The translations under genes and the position numbers were made by a program. From Symbiodinium natans (lineage: Eukaryota > Sar > Dinophyceae > Suessiales > Symbiodiniaceae), in assembly GCA_905221605.1 (NCBI GenBank), contig CAJNDS010000183.1, forward strand, positions 87,501-151,500: DNA of 64,000 nucleotides, read 5' to 3'. The notes beneath the pieces are model-generated. The model had not been told where the DNA came from, made no database searches, and was given only the letters and a program-made list of their open reading frames with translations. This document shows, piece after piece, positions 1-9,796 of the stretch; position 1 is the stretch's first letter, and each line of letters opens with the position of its first letter.

Positions 1-313
1 GATGAGCAGCCCTGAATCAAAAGCCTACGGGGTTTAGGGTTTCGGTTTAGGGGTTTGGGGTTTGGGGTTTAGGGTTTAGGGGTTTTGGTTTAGGGTGTAG
101 GGTTTAGGGCTTAGGGTCGAATCACAAGCTACCACGCGGCAAGAAGACAGCAGCGCAGCTCCCTGCTTGGCAAACCCGAATATTGGGGCCTTGAATAGGG
201 TCATTGGGGTTAGTATGGTATGATTGCATGAGGACCATAAGGGCATGCTGTTTGTAAATATTCCAAACCGTGTTATTAAGCTCCCCCAGAATGCCACCCC
301 GCAACGCCAAAGC

Positions 314-345
<32 letters not shown>

Positions 346-361
346 ACCCTAAACCCTAAAC

Positions 362-812
362 CCTACAGGGCAAGCCACCACGGTCTCCTGTGCAGACTCT
401 TGGCATTTCCAGGCCTCCGCCACAGCTGTTCTGGGCAATGATAGCAGATTTTATTGGGGCCAGGGTTGAGGGTATAGGGTTTAGAGTTTAGGGTTTAGGG
501 TTTAGGGTTTGGGCTTCTAGGGGGGTCCCCGCCTTGGCGACATCATTTACCACTCGGCCAATGCCTGCCAGGACATCGCTCTGGAAACCCTAAAGCCTAA
601 ACCCTAAACCCTAAATTCTACCTCTTCATGACGGAAGGTACCTTAAACTACGGAGGGGGACCCTCATCATGATTTGAGGCCAATACTCCTTAAGGAGGTA
701 TCGGGCTCCGCTGGGTACCCCTCGCACCTGTCTGCCGCAGCACCACAACATCCACGGGCATTGCAGCAAGACGCTGAAGCAGGGGCAGTGCCTCTTCCAC
801 CACTTCACACGC
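362..812 (-). CDS. TFIIS N-terminal (LW) domain protein, three exons
   Basis: Exons 812-728, 564 to about 516, and 430-362. The first starts after GCGCGAAG and ends before GTGCGAGG; its frame reads EVVEEALPLLQRLAAMPVDV then VVLRQT. It ends with one base that joins the next exon (after TGGCAG) in phase to give GIGRVVNDVAKAG. The third exon (after TTGCCCAG) reads TAVAEAWKCQESAQ and ends at a GTTTAGGG donor. The pattern L..L..LPV....L..TGIG..VN followed by A..WK is that of the TFIIS N-terminal/LW domain found in TFIIS, Med26, elongin A and IWS1, which binds transcription elongation factors (family knowledge). The join between exons 2 and 3 is not settled: the consistent frame would need a GA or other non-GT donor. 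Upstream exons probably lie at 0.9-1.7 kb. Which LW family member this is cannot be told from this fragment. Confidence 0.68.
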
Positions 813-893
813 CTTCGCGCAGGGTTGCAAAGTGGTCAACCAGAGGCAGATGTTTGCGGTTTAGGGTTTCGGGTTGGCCTCCTTAGATTGAAC

Positions 894-953
894 CTTGTCT
901 TTGGCAACCAGTGCACCAGCGTGGCCTTGCTAAGCCAAACGAACTTGTGGACA
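894..953 (-). CDS. Candidate exon, unassigned
   Basis: Acceptor GACTGAG at the right edge and donor AAG|GTTCAA at the left. The frame reads VHKFVWLSKATLVHWLPKT and is phase-compatible with the exon at 1173-1088. It does not join in phase to the LW-domain exon at 812, so another exon, another boundary or a different frame is needed. Function unknown. Confidence 0.4.
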
Positions 954-1087
954 CTCAGTCCTACATGTGGATGGACACAACCCTGAACCCTAAACCCTGA
1001 ACCCTACACCCCTAAACCCTGAAACCCTGAACCCTGAACCCTACACCCCTAAACCCCAAACCCTGAACCCTAAACCCTGAACCCTAC

Positions 1088-1173
1088 ATGTGAGAACGAG
1101 AACACCCAAAAAAGAACTCGCTAGGGACTCGAGCTATTGCTTCGCAGAAGCAAGCAAGCCCATCAGCGTCGGG
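1088..1173 (-). CDS. Candidate exon, unassigned
   Basis: Runs from acceptor GTGCAAG to donor CACAT|GTAGGG, which abuts the degenerate telomere-like block 977-1086. The 28-codon frame contains PDADGLACFCEAIARVPSEF. It joins in phase 0 to the candidate exon at 1293-1380 if that exon ends at a GT donor. Probably upstream of the LW-domain exons on the same strand. An alternative plus-strand frame exists at 1148-1223. Confidence 0.4.
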
Positions 1174-1292
1174 CTTGCACGTCAGCGCAAGCGAATCCCA
1201 CAATACAGAAACCAACAGTCAACGTTAGCTAGCCAAAGCCCATTGACAAAGAACCCTAAACCCTAAACCCTAAACCCTAAACCCTAGCCCAC

Positions 1293-1380
1293 ACAACTCT
1301 CATCTTCTGCCGCCTTCAGCTGGTCCCGAATGATGGCAACCTCATGACACTCCGAACTTTCTTCAGCGTCGGCTTCTGCC
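1293..1380 (-). CDS. Candidate acidic helical exon, unassigned
   Basis: Minus-strand frame with AEESSECHEVAIIRDQLK and AAEDESC, ending at GT close to the CCCTAAA block 1251-1287. The charge pattern suggests a helix. The plus strand is also open here with a good pyrimidine-rich acceptor (GCCGCCTTCAG), so the strand is uncertain. Confidence 0.35.
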
Positions 1381-1596
1381 GCTTGACCTTAGAGGGTCTG
1401 GGGATGTCGCGGGTCTGATATGACGAGAAAGGACGAGATCATTAAGCGAACTATGAGGCGGGCACATGCTTCAAAAACGCAAGCGCGACCAACTTGCTGG
1501 GCTTTAAACCCATTGCCACAACCCCCACAAATCCCAAAACCCAAAACCCTAAACCCTGAACCCTGAACCCTAAACCCTAAACCCTAAACCCTAAAC

Positions 1597-1695
1597 TTTT
1601 CGGATCGCGGCCGGGACGCCGAGAAGAGCCCCTCGCAGCGTGGCGCGCCCGGAGCGGCGCCGCTGGATCTTCGACGAGTCGGAGGCCAGCCCTTG
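1597..1695 (-). CDS. Exon of 33 codons, basic, unassigned
   Basis: Acceptor GGTTCTCGCAG follows a T-rich tract. The donor is AAAA|GTTTAGGG, so the 5' splice site is made by the first telomere-like unit of block 1533-1596. Length 99 bp, phase 0 at both ends, high GC3. The frame reads ASDSSKIQRRRSGRATLRGA then LLGVPAAIRK. Likely upstream in the same minus-strand gene as the LW domain. No family recognised. Confidence 0.55.
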
Positions 1696-2837
1696 CTGCG
1701 AGAACCCAAAAACCTAATCTCCGAGAAGGGTGTCTTTAAGTACGATGGCCCTTAGAACCCTTTGAAAAATATTCCCCTGAATATTGATACTCTTAAAACC
1801 CAATAAAGGATTAATTCAAAAGGTCCCGAGTCCCAAAGGCCTGCCGAGATTTTTTAGAAGCTGCAGCAAAGGTTGTTTGGGCTTCTCCGGCAGCTTTACG
1901 CGAGACAGTTCAGTGAAGCCTTGAAGATGTGGGGGCGTGATCTGAATGGCTGGCTTTGGCGCCCTGAACTACAAGGGCGAGAGAAATACCATAACCCCAT
2001 CGAGACTCAAACAAGAGTCCCCCCCCAGCAAGCCCTCCGCGGAGTCAATCAGGATGGATTGTGAGGAAGCAAGCTGTGACACTTGGCTGTCATTGAAGGA
2101 CGTCAAGGCTTTGTTTGGGGTTCCCGAATGCAGAGTTCTGGGATCTGCGATGAGAGGATGAAGAGGCACCATTTTGCGTTGCAGCCTTGCATGTTGCGAG
2201 CCATGCGCAACGTGATTCCTTGCCGACGAGAATCGTGCCCTCTTCACAGTGGACCGGGATTGCTCCTTGCAGGGTTTTACGGCCGCCCTCGGTCTCAGTA
2301 GCCCAGCCCCAGTCCGTCGTGCTTACACCCTCGCCCACGCCTCCTTCCGCAAGGCACCATGGGACAAGTGGGAAAGCTTCGCCTTTTCCTGACATACAGC
2401 GTGCATATAGCAGCTAGCATGTTTGCCTCTTAGACCCATTCCGACTGACACCTACAATGCCTACAAGGCCTGCAAACACATGCTCACATGAAGAGTCCGG
2501 GCAAGGTTCTCGGAAGGTGAAAGTCAGCGGCATCATGCTGCTTCGATGAAAGTCGTAAGCCATCGTGCCGGGTGCCGCTGGGCAGGCTCACAGAGGCTCA
2601 CAAACTGGCACGTGCTAGAGCCAACGAGGCATGGCTGCGCGAAAACCAGAGTTCGTTCGGTCTTTTCATGAACGTTCTTTGAACCTGCAGTACTACAGTA
2701 GTTCAGAAGCGAACAGAACCAGTCTGACACGAACGGCCCTCCTTCCGACTGATGGCTCTGCCTCTCCTGAACACTGTAAGCCCCAAGCCCGACGCGTTGA
2801 AACCTTAACGTCTAGAAGCCTTGAACCTTCAACTTTG

Positions 2838-2931
2838 GGATGTTCCCCTTTCTACGAAAAGTCCTTAAGAGGGATGACAATAGGGGTGCTATAATCCCTG
2901 CTAAGGACTGTTGGTTTGGGGGGGGAACATC
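2838..2931. mobile_element. MITE family B, copy 1
   Basis: Terminal inverted repeats of about 38 bp: GGATGTTCCCC at the left and GGGGGAACATCCC at the right, with inner AGTCCTTAAGAGGGAT matching ATCCCTGCTAAGGACT. About 94 bp in all, no coding capacity. The second copy is at 43526-43629. It lies in a putative intron between the exons at 3052 and 1695. Confidence 0.8.
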
Positions 2932-3051
2932 CCGACTTCAACCCTGAACCGAGAACCCAAGAACAAAACTCCAACATGGCGTCGCAATCCTAAACCCTAA
3001 ACCCTAAACCCTAAACCCTAAACCCTAAACCCTAAACCCTAAACCCTAAAC

Positions 3052-3123
3052 CCTCTGCGCGCCCTGCTGAAACCGGCTCAGCTTCGTCACAAGGTGTCCC
3101 GGGCTCCGCCTGGCGGCGGCTCA
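3052..3123 (-). CDS. Exon between inverted telomere-like blocks, unassigned
   Basis: Acceptor CCCGCACTTCAG. Donor AGAGG|GTTTAGGG inside block 2991-3053. The 23 full codons read SRRQAEPGTPCDEAEPVSAG then RAE, phase 1 in and out. The upstream intron ends with CCCTAAA units (block 3148-3229 read on the minus strand). No family recognised. Confidence 0.55.
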
Positions 3124-3551
3124 CTGAAGTGCGGGGCTTCCCGAAATTAGGGTTTAGGGTTTAGGGTTTAGGGTTTAGGGTTTAGGGTTTAGGGTTTAGG
3201 GTTTAGGGTTTAGGGTTTAGGGTTTAGGGCCTTACTGTGAGGGAATCCGACTATTTGGGGTCTATATCAGGGGTCTCCTATTTTCGTAAACTCTGGGGGC
3301 TGAAGGCTTCAGATGTTGGAGGTTTAGGGCCTTTGGGGCTTTACGCACGCGTGCTGTGAACTGGAAAGGGCCATACCCCGGCCCCCCCCCCCCCGACCCT
3401 CCCCCCGGCCCCCCCTCCCCGCCCCCCCTCCCTGGCCCCCCTCCCCAAAAAGAAACTCCCTTGTGTCAATGGCGCCAGACTCCAAACTTTGCCCCAGTTA
3501 GGTCAAGAAGGGTACTACTCGTGACGGCCTGCGCGCTACATGCCCTACATC

Positions 3552-3643
3552 AGGTAGTCATCAGAACGGGGTTGGGGGTTACGATGGTAGAACTATAGAG
3601 CGGGACCATAGGGGAAGAATATTCGCAATTACGCCAGCCCCCT
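3552..3643. mobile_element. MITE family A, diverged copy
   Basis: About 92 bp with ends resembling the family A termini at 12168, 38820 and 55567 (GGGGCCTGAATAATTAGAA and TAATTATTCCGGCCCC). The core GTTACGATGGTAGAACTATA and ACCATAGGGGAAGAATATTC matches the 55567 copy. Diverged. Confidence 0.55.
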
Positions 3644-3695
3644 ATATGAGGGTTCATGAAAAAGGTTTCAAGGCGCACCCCCCCCCCCCCGGAAC

Positions 3696-3797
3696 CCTGG
3701 GCTGCCCAAAGGAACGCGCCAGGGCCGCCAGCCGCTGCCACTTGCCACTGACAAACGCCACGCCGCGCTGCTCGAGAGGATGGCCAGGGCCGGGCGA
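3696..3797 (-). CDS. Exon of 34 codons, unassigned
   Basis: Acceptor CAGCCGCCGCAG directly follows CCCTAAA units (block 3809-3870 on the minus strand). Donor CCCAGG|GTTCCGG. Phase 0 at both ends, very high GC3. The frame contains EQRGVAFVSGKWQRLAALAR. A shorter plus-strand frame is also open. Minus is preferred for length, codon bias and orientation of neighbours. Confidence 0.5.
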
Positions 3798-4276
3798 CTG
3801 CGGCGGCTGGGTTTAGGGTTTTGGGGGGTTTAGGGTTTAGGCAGGGTTCGGGGTTTAGGGTTTTGGGGGCTTGAGGGTTTTGAGGGACTGAGGGGTCGAC
3901 GGGTTGGGGGGCTGAGGGACTGATTGGGTCTGGGACGGATTCAATTGAGGGGTTGAGGGGTTGAGGGGTTGAGGGAGCTACGGGTTTACGGTCTGTAGGG
4001 CTTCTGGGTTTTCGTGCTCGATGTCCACTGTTCTCGCACTCTCAGGCAGAAGGTGGAACATCCTTTACGTGAACTTTGGCCCAGGATTCCAGCATCATTT
4101 CTACAATTATAGATGTTTCCATGCATGAACCAGGGTGGCGGGGGGGGGAGGGCCAAAACATCGATGAGGAAAGCACAGCACAATAAGAAAGGGCTCCAAA
4201 AGCCCTTCAGACTCCAAAGCCCTAGAGAGGCCCTGCAAGCCCTGAAGCCCTCACCGCAGCCAAGCCCATTTTAAAC

Positions 4277-4321
4277 CACTATTTGCCTAAGAACCCCAAA
4301 AGAACTTTAAGCAAATGGTAG
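4277..4321. mobile_element. Short hairpin element, family F copy 1
   Basis: ACTATTTGCCTAAGAACCCC at the left and TTAAGCAAATGGTAGT at the right form a near-continuous hairpin. The same terminus occurs at 19573-19683 with a larger internal segment. Probably a minimal deletion derivative of the same MITE. Confidence 0.6.
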
Positions 4322-4340
4322 TAAGGGAAGCTCAGCAGGC

Positions 4341-4390
4341 CTGTACAAGGTCGAGCACGCCGCGGATGTTGTCAAGCGGTATTTGCGGAA
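4341..4390 (-). CDS. Short exon with GC donor, unassigned
   Basis: Acceptor GGCGGCTTCAG. Donor TACAG|GCCTGC (GC type). The 16 full codons read PQIPLDNIRGVLDLVQ, phase 1 in, 0 out. The preceding intron ends near TTTAGGG block 4418-4442 (CCCTAAA on the sense strand). Function unknown. Confidence 0.5.
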
Positions 4391-4928
4391 CTGAAGCCGC
4401 CTGCGACCCATTGAACGTTTAGGGTTTAGGGTTTAGGGTTTCCGGGAGTCCTGCTTGGACGGCCCCACCCGTCAACCGACAGCACTTGGGAGAACGTGCG
4501 TTTGTGCGACAAGGCGTGAGTGTGAACTGCAAACCACTTGCAGCTTAACCGCTTAACCGTAACATCAGGCAGCCTCCGACAACCCAAGAGACTCCAGACT
4601 CCTAAACCCAGATGCCGGATCCCAACTCCGCAAATGGCAAACCAGCACACAGCTGCAGCACAGAAGGGAACATCCCACTCACGTGTTCAAACAGCCAACT
4701 TCAACGACTCAAACGGCTTGGATGTCCCAGGGCACGTAAAAGGAGTTCATGGTCCCGGTCGAGTGCGGTCTCCCTCATCGGATGCAGACTATAACATGGC
4801 CCGTATTGTAGCAGGTGCTCCGAAATCCAAAGGTGTGCCATGATTCAGAGAACCCAGCCCTTTAACCTTAAAACCCCAAGGCCGTTAACCCTCAAACACC
4901 AAGCCAATAAACCCTCTCTCTGTATCTA

Positions 4929-4975
4929 CATATATATATACATTTATATGTATATATATATATATATATATATTT
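4929..4975. repeat. AT dinucleotide microsatellite
   Basis: Interrupted (TA)n tract followed by T-rich DNA to about 5060, with repeated TTACTTATT words. No gene seen. It sits in a putative intron between the exons at 5079 and 4390. Confidence 0.85.
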
Positions 4976-5078
4976 TTTATGTGTGCCTTTATGTGCTTAC
5001 TTATTATTACCTCTTTGCTTACTTATTTCTTTACTTATTTATTTATGTATTTTTACATTCATGTAAAGGAAATAAATC

Positions 5079-5169
5079 TTGAGGTCTTGGTGTCGGCCGG
5101 GCTGAGGGCCACTTCGGAGGCCTCCGGCGCGCCGCGCGCAAAGCTGGCGGGGTCGGCTCGGATCGGTGC
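5079..5169 (-). CDS. Exon of 30 codons, possible GA donor
   Basis: Acceptor GGAAGCAACCCAG after CCCTAAA units. The frame reads APIRADPASFARGAPEASEV then ALSPADTKTS. The exon appears to end at CTCAA|GATTTATT (GA donor), because AT-rich sequence begins at once. Strong GC3. No domain recognised. Confidence 0.55.
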
Positions 5170-5298
5170 CTGGGTTGCTTCCAGGATTTCTAGGTTTAGG
5201 GTTTTGGGGGGTATGGGGTTTAGGGTTTAGGGTTATAGGCATAGAGGGTTGTAGGGTTGAGGGTTTTGGGTTATAGGGTTATAAGGGTTACAGGGCTA

Positions 5299-5592
5299 TA
5301 GGGTTGAGGGTTAGAGGGTTAGAGGGTTAGAGGGTTAGAGGGTTAGAGGGTTAGAGGGTTAGAGGGTTAGAGGGTTAGAGGGTTAGAGGGTTAGAGGGTT
5401 AGAGGGTTAGAGGGTTAGAGGGTTAGAGGGTTAGAGGGTTAGAGGGTTAGAGGGTTAGAGGGTTAGAGGGTTAGAGGGTTAGAGGGTTAGAGGGTTAGAG
5501 GGTTAGAGGGTTAGAGGGTTAGAGGGTTAGAGGGTTAGAGGGTTAGAGGGTTAGAGGGTTAGAGGGTTAGAGGGTTAGAGGGTTAGAGGGTT
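5299..5592 (+). repeat. GGTTAGAG octamer array, about 36 copies
   Basis: Nearly perfect tandem 8-mer (GGGTTAGA), flanked by degenerate TTTAGGG-like units. Much more homogeneous than its surroundings, so it probably arose by local expansion of one mutant telomere-like unit. Confidence 0.95.
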
Positions 5593-5948
5593 CTAGGGTT
5601 CTAGAGTTCTAGAGTTCTAGGGTTTAGAGGTTTTCGGTTAAGGGATCAGACGCCAAGGGTCTTGGCTAGGGGCTCTTTTCATGCCACTGCTGCCGACCCA
5701 TCTTGTGGCGAGGGGTTTAGGGTTTAGGGTTTAGGGTTTCGGGTTTAGGGTTTAGGGTTCAGGGTTTAGGGTTTAGGGGCCTCTATGCTAGCTAAGTGCA
5801 GCGACTCCGGGGAGGCACGTACTAGTATCAGGGTTTCAGGTTGAGGGCGCAGGGGCTGGGGCTTGGGGTGTAGGGGCCAGGGTCAACTAGCAGATCACCC
5901 GCAACCACCCGTAGGACTTTTATTTAGGGTTTCGGTGCTCTTTTGCAG

Positions 5949-6068
5949 CACCGTTCCGCTCATGTCCAGAACGGAGTCGCTTATTTGCACAAAAGCGAGC
6001 AGTTCACCCAGAATGACCCCAAAACAAAGGACAGAGGCGCTCAGACACTCCCGTCTTCCTTAAACTGA
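5949..6068. CDS. Candidate exon, strand uncertain
   Basis: Plus reading: acceptor GGTGCTCTTTTGCAG, then HRSAHVQNGVAYLHKSEQF and on to a TGA at 6066-6068. Minus reading: an open frame with GELLAFVQISDSVLDMSGTV then LQKSTE. The minus frame is the more protein-like and matches the strand of neighbours. The plus frame has the better splice site. One of them is likely real. Confidence 0.4.
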
Positions 6069-6264
6069 GGCAAAGAAGCGCGTTTCTGAGGCTGATTTGA
6101 AGCCACGTGTTTATGAGCCGACATTTAGAGCAGGGTGGCTCCGTTCACGTCGCGAACCAGGTACTGAGTGGAGTAAGCAGGGTTCAGGGTTCAGGGTTCA
6201 GGGTTCAGGGTTCAGGGTTTAGGGTTTAGGGTTTAGGGTTTAGGGTTTAGGGTTAACTCTGGGC

Positions 6265-6332
6265 TCCTGGCGGCTTTAGCTTCCGGCGCTGGCTCGGGCT
6301 CCCTCCATGCTTCTCCCTCGTAGTACTGCGTC
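6265..6332 (-). CDS. Exon, Glu/Pro/Ala-rich, unassigned
   Basis: Strong pyrimidine-rich acceptor GACCCTCCCCTGTGCAG. Frame TQYYEGEAWREPEPAPEAK then AAR. GC donor AGGA|GCCCAG next to block 6179-6254. A disordered, charged linker by composition. Confidence 0.55.
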
Positions 6333-6794
6333 CTGCACAGGGGAGGGTCCAGGGTGGGCTTGTCGGGCTTCAAGCTGTCGGGTTTAGGGTTTAGGGTTAG
6401 GGTTCATGGTTTAGGGTTGAGGGTTTAGGGTTTAGGGTTCATGGCTTAGGGTTGAGGGTTTAGGGTTTAGGGTTCAGAGATTTTTTTAATGCAATGATTC
6501 CCTTTCTCCAAGCAAGCCCGCCCATATAAGGGCATGCACTTCAGGGTTTAGGGTCTGGGGTTTCGGGTTTCGGGTTTAGGGTTTAGGGTTTAGGGGTTTA
6601 GGGTTTAGGGTTTAGGGTTTAGGGTTTAGGGTTTAGGGTTCAGGGTTTAGGGTTTAGGGTTTAGGGTCTAGGGTTTAGAGGCTTTCAGTCGTGGAGGCAG
6701 AAGGAATCGAAAGCGAATCCATGGCTGCTACCCTAAACCCTAACCCCTAAACCCTAAACCCTAAACCCTGAAACCTAAACCCTAAACCCTAAAC

Positions 6795-6877
6795 CCTCCG
6801 AACCATGAGTCTACTGCCGGAAGCCGCCATTGCTGTCCCCTCCAAGGATCAGTCACCAGAATGCCCCCGAAGTCGGG
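6795..6877 (-). CDS. Exon of 27 codons, unassigned
   Basis: Acceptor TGCACCGCCCCTAG, donor GGAGG|GTTTAGGG within block 6731-6797. The frame reads PDFGGILVTDPWRGQQWRLP then AVDSWFG, phase 0 in, 2 out. An ATG-initiated plus frame exists but lacks matching splice signals. Hydrophobic and aromatic content suggests a folded region. Family not recognised. Confidence 0.6.
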
Positions 6878-7140
6878 CTAGGGGCGGTGCAAGACTTTTG
6901 GAGGGTTTAGGGTTTAGGTTCAGGGTTTAGGGTTTAGGGTTTAGGGTTTAGGGTTTAGGGTTTAGGGTTTAGGGTTTAGGGTTTAGGGTTTAGGGCTTAG
7001 GAGCCGGAATGATTATTACTAGTTGTTGTTTCCCTCATCGTCCCTTCTATCGTTATAAGACACCCCAGTAAACCCTATTCTAAGATTGTTGAGGCCCCAA
7101 TATCAATCCTGAACCCTCGAGCCTAAAATGACACTCAAAC

Positions 7141-7199
7141 CCCCGGAGATGTTTGGCGCACCTTCGCACTCGTGGCTCGGGACGCTTGGGGGCAAAGAC
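7141..7199 (-). CDS. Short basic exon, unassigned
   Basis: Acceptor ACCGGGGTCCAG, frame VFAPKRPEPRVRRCAKHLR, donor CCGGGG|GTTTGAGTG. Downstream of CCCTAAA units (block 7227-7290 on the sense strand). Function unknown. Confidence 0.5.
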
Positions 7200-7462
7200 C
7201 TGGACCCCGGTCTTGTGGAGGTTTGTGGGTTTAGGGTTTAGGGTTAAGGGTTTAGGGTTTAGGATTTAGGGTTTAGGGTTTAGGGTTTGGGGTGGTCTTG
7301 TGTGTTCTGTGGGTACCGCTCTGAGGTGTGTCTGGTTGAGGGTGCCGGGAGGAGTTGGGGTGAGCCGGGAAGAGACTCGAATCGCAGTCACCCTAAACCC
7401 TAAACCCTAAACCCTAAGCTCTAAACCCTAAACCCTAAACCCTAAATCCTAGACCCGAAAAC

Positions 7463-7510
7463 CCTTTTGCAAGCGGCTGGGGGAGCGGCCTGCTTCAGGG
7501 CTCCCGCGGC
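7463..7510 (-). CDS. Short exon, Ala/Pro-rich
   Basis: Acceptor TTGCTGTGAG, 16 codons AAGALKQAAPPAACKR in phase 0 at both ends, donor AAAAGG|GTTTTCGGG adjoining block 7390-7455. Confidence 0.48.
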
Positions 7511-7976
7511 CTCACAGCAAAATCTCACAAAGAGCCCCTCTTGTCAGAAGAGAAGAAGCCGAAGTTGCGAGAAGGGGGAGGGGGGAGCAGGTTTAGGATC
7601 TTCAGTAGGATGGCCCCTTCATATTCCCGAATGTCATCCCCTGGAACCCTAAACCCTAAACCCTAAACCCTAAACCCTAAACCCTAAACCCTAAACCCTA
7701 AACCCTAAACCCTAAACCCTAAACCCAATAAGGGAAAAGCTATCCCAAGGCCTTTTGGACTCCGCCCTTCCTGTTACAACCTTAGAGCCAAGTTAGGGCT
7801 ACGACTGGGATAACTTCAAAGCCCTTTGAAAAAGGTGGGGGGGGGGGGGGGAAACCATGTTTAGGAGGGTTTAGGGTTTAGGGTTTAGGGTTTAGGGTTT
7901 AGGGTTTAGGGTTTAGGGTTTAGGGTTTAGGGTAAAGTTGGGAGCTGCGCGCGCCCCATTCTCACTCCCTGACTAC

Positions 7977-8011
7977 GGGCGCACCAGCATCTCCGACAGC
8001 GACTTTGAAAC
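7977..8011 (-). CDS. Possible micro-exon
   Basis: Acceptor GGCGCCGCCCAG, frame VSKSLSEMLVR, donor CGCCC|GTAGTC. The plus strand is also open (YGRTSISDSDFETWAAP). It lies between a TTTAGGG block on the left and weak CCCTAAA units on the right, the reverse of most exon brackets. Weak call. Confidence 0.3.
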
Positions 8012-9796
8012 CTGGGCGGCGCCACCCCAACACCCTAAACCCTAAACGTAACCCACACCCTGAACCCTAAACTCCCTAAACTTTCCCTTCCATTGCCATG
8101 AGGTTTACGGTTTGGGAAGCTTCGGCCCCGAAGACCTCATCTGCACAATTCCTGAACGATGCCAACTTAAGCAGGGCGCACCTACAGCCCAGCGACCCAT
8201 TGCTAAGGTTGGGGTTCAGGGTCTACGGTTTAGGGTTGAGGGTTTAGGGGTGCATCGTGGGGCTTAGGGCAGGAATGCATCAGAACATCGCAGCGAGACA
8301 ATCACGAAACCCCCAAGCAGCTCGGAAACTGTCAGGACGAAGTGGGGCACAAGAATCACAGCTCCTTGAGGCTTGTTGCTGCTGGCAGACTCAGTTCGAG
8401 AAGAACTTCTTGAGGCTCGAACACAGGATGGCTTCTGCAAGGACGCATCTGCTGCGTTGATTTGCCTGCCGCGTCCGTGCTCGTGCTTCTCCTACAGTAT
8501 GCAAGGTTGCCTTCATTGGCAAGCATCTGAAGCAGTTTGTTGCAAGGCCTTGTGTACAGCATAACACCAGACTCTGGCACGTAGCACAAGGCAATCAAGG
8601 GGCATGGGGCATAAGCTCTCAAGGGAGGACACGCAGGCAAAAGGCAAGCGCAGAGGTGCCCTGCTCAAAGCAGACCTGTTTACAGCTAAAGCGAACGGCC
8701 CCGAAACTTCTGAGATGCTGGAGGAGTTTGGGCCACTACATGAGTTCCCCTCACAGCCTCGAAAAATTTAAGCAATCTTTTGACGATCACCAAACCTGGA
8801 ACCCAAAACTATCCCGAGTGGCCCAAAAGCCGCCATGAACCGCCCTAAGCCGCCCGAAGCCCTAAACCCTATACCCTAAACCCTAAACTCTAAACCCTAA
8901 AGCCTAAACTCTAAACCCTAAACCCTAAACCCTTTCCCAGACAAGAAGGGGCATGGCACGGCTGCTGCACACGTCTGCTTTGCGGACGCCGGCTGCCCAC
9001 CATTATGATATACTTAGTGGTTCTTAGGAGTTAGGGGAATTAGGTAGCTAGGATGGAATACTTGGTGGGTCTTAGTAGGCAATTATAGGGAATTAAGGTA
9101 CCCTATATAACCCCTCGAGTCAGTACAAACATTAACCTTTGACGTCGCGTCGTGCGCTGCTTGCACCTTGAACGTTGGGAGCCTCATCGGACCATCTTTG
9201 AGCGGTAGGAAGGCCTTTCTGGTGTGTTGCCCATGCAAACCACAGACCCCAAACACTCAAGCGGCTTATAAGCCCTGAACCTGAACCACACGTGCATGTC
9301 AGACTACAAGCTCGAGCCGCCGGGGCGTTGGGCATTGCACCGAAACTGGCTCGCAACCGATTGTGCACACGGAGTCGCTGCCAAGACCTGCCTTTAAATT
9401 GAAGTATCTGTAGGATTTATAGTAGCCCTGCGTTGACCCTACTTGTTAACTACAAACCCTAACCCCCAAACCCTGAACCTGAAAATCCCCGAGTCCGAAG
9501 ACCTTGCAGTTGGCCCTGGTGTCTTTGGTCGAAACGAGCGTGGCGGACCGGTCCGGTTGGTGCTCAGCACGGGCTCGGCGGAACTATCGCAGGAGCTTCC
9601 ACCCGTGTCGCACCCCGGGGGGTCATTCGGGCGTAATGGGGCTCGATCGGGTCTGTTCAAATTTCTCGAAGGGTTTAGGGTTTCATGACATCGTCATGCG
9701 GCGAGATGACTCGATGACCTTTTGAAGCTTCAAAGGGGCAGAAGCTCGGCACTCACTGAACCCTAAACCCTAAACCCTAAACGCTAAACCCTAAAC

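Noticed and set aside
76-325. Minus frames of 67-80 codons at the left edge
   Set aside because: They run through a MITE-like segment (183-262) and telomere-like repeats. A downstream exon of the LW-domain gene may hide here (QGAALLSSCRVV), but its edges could not be set.
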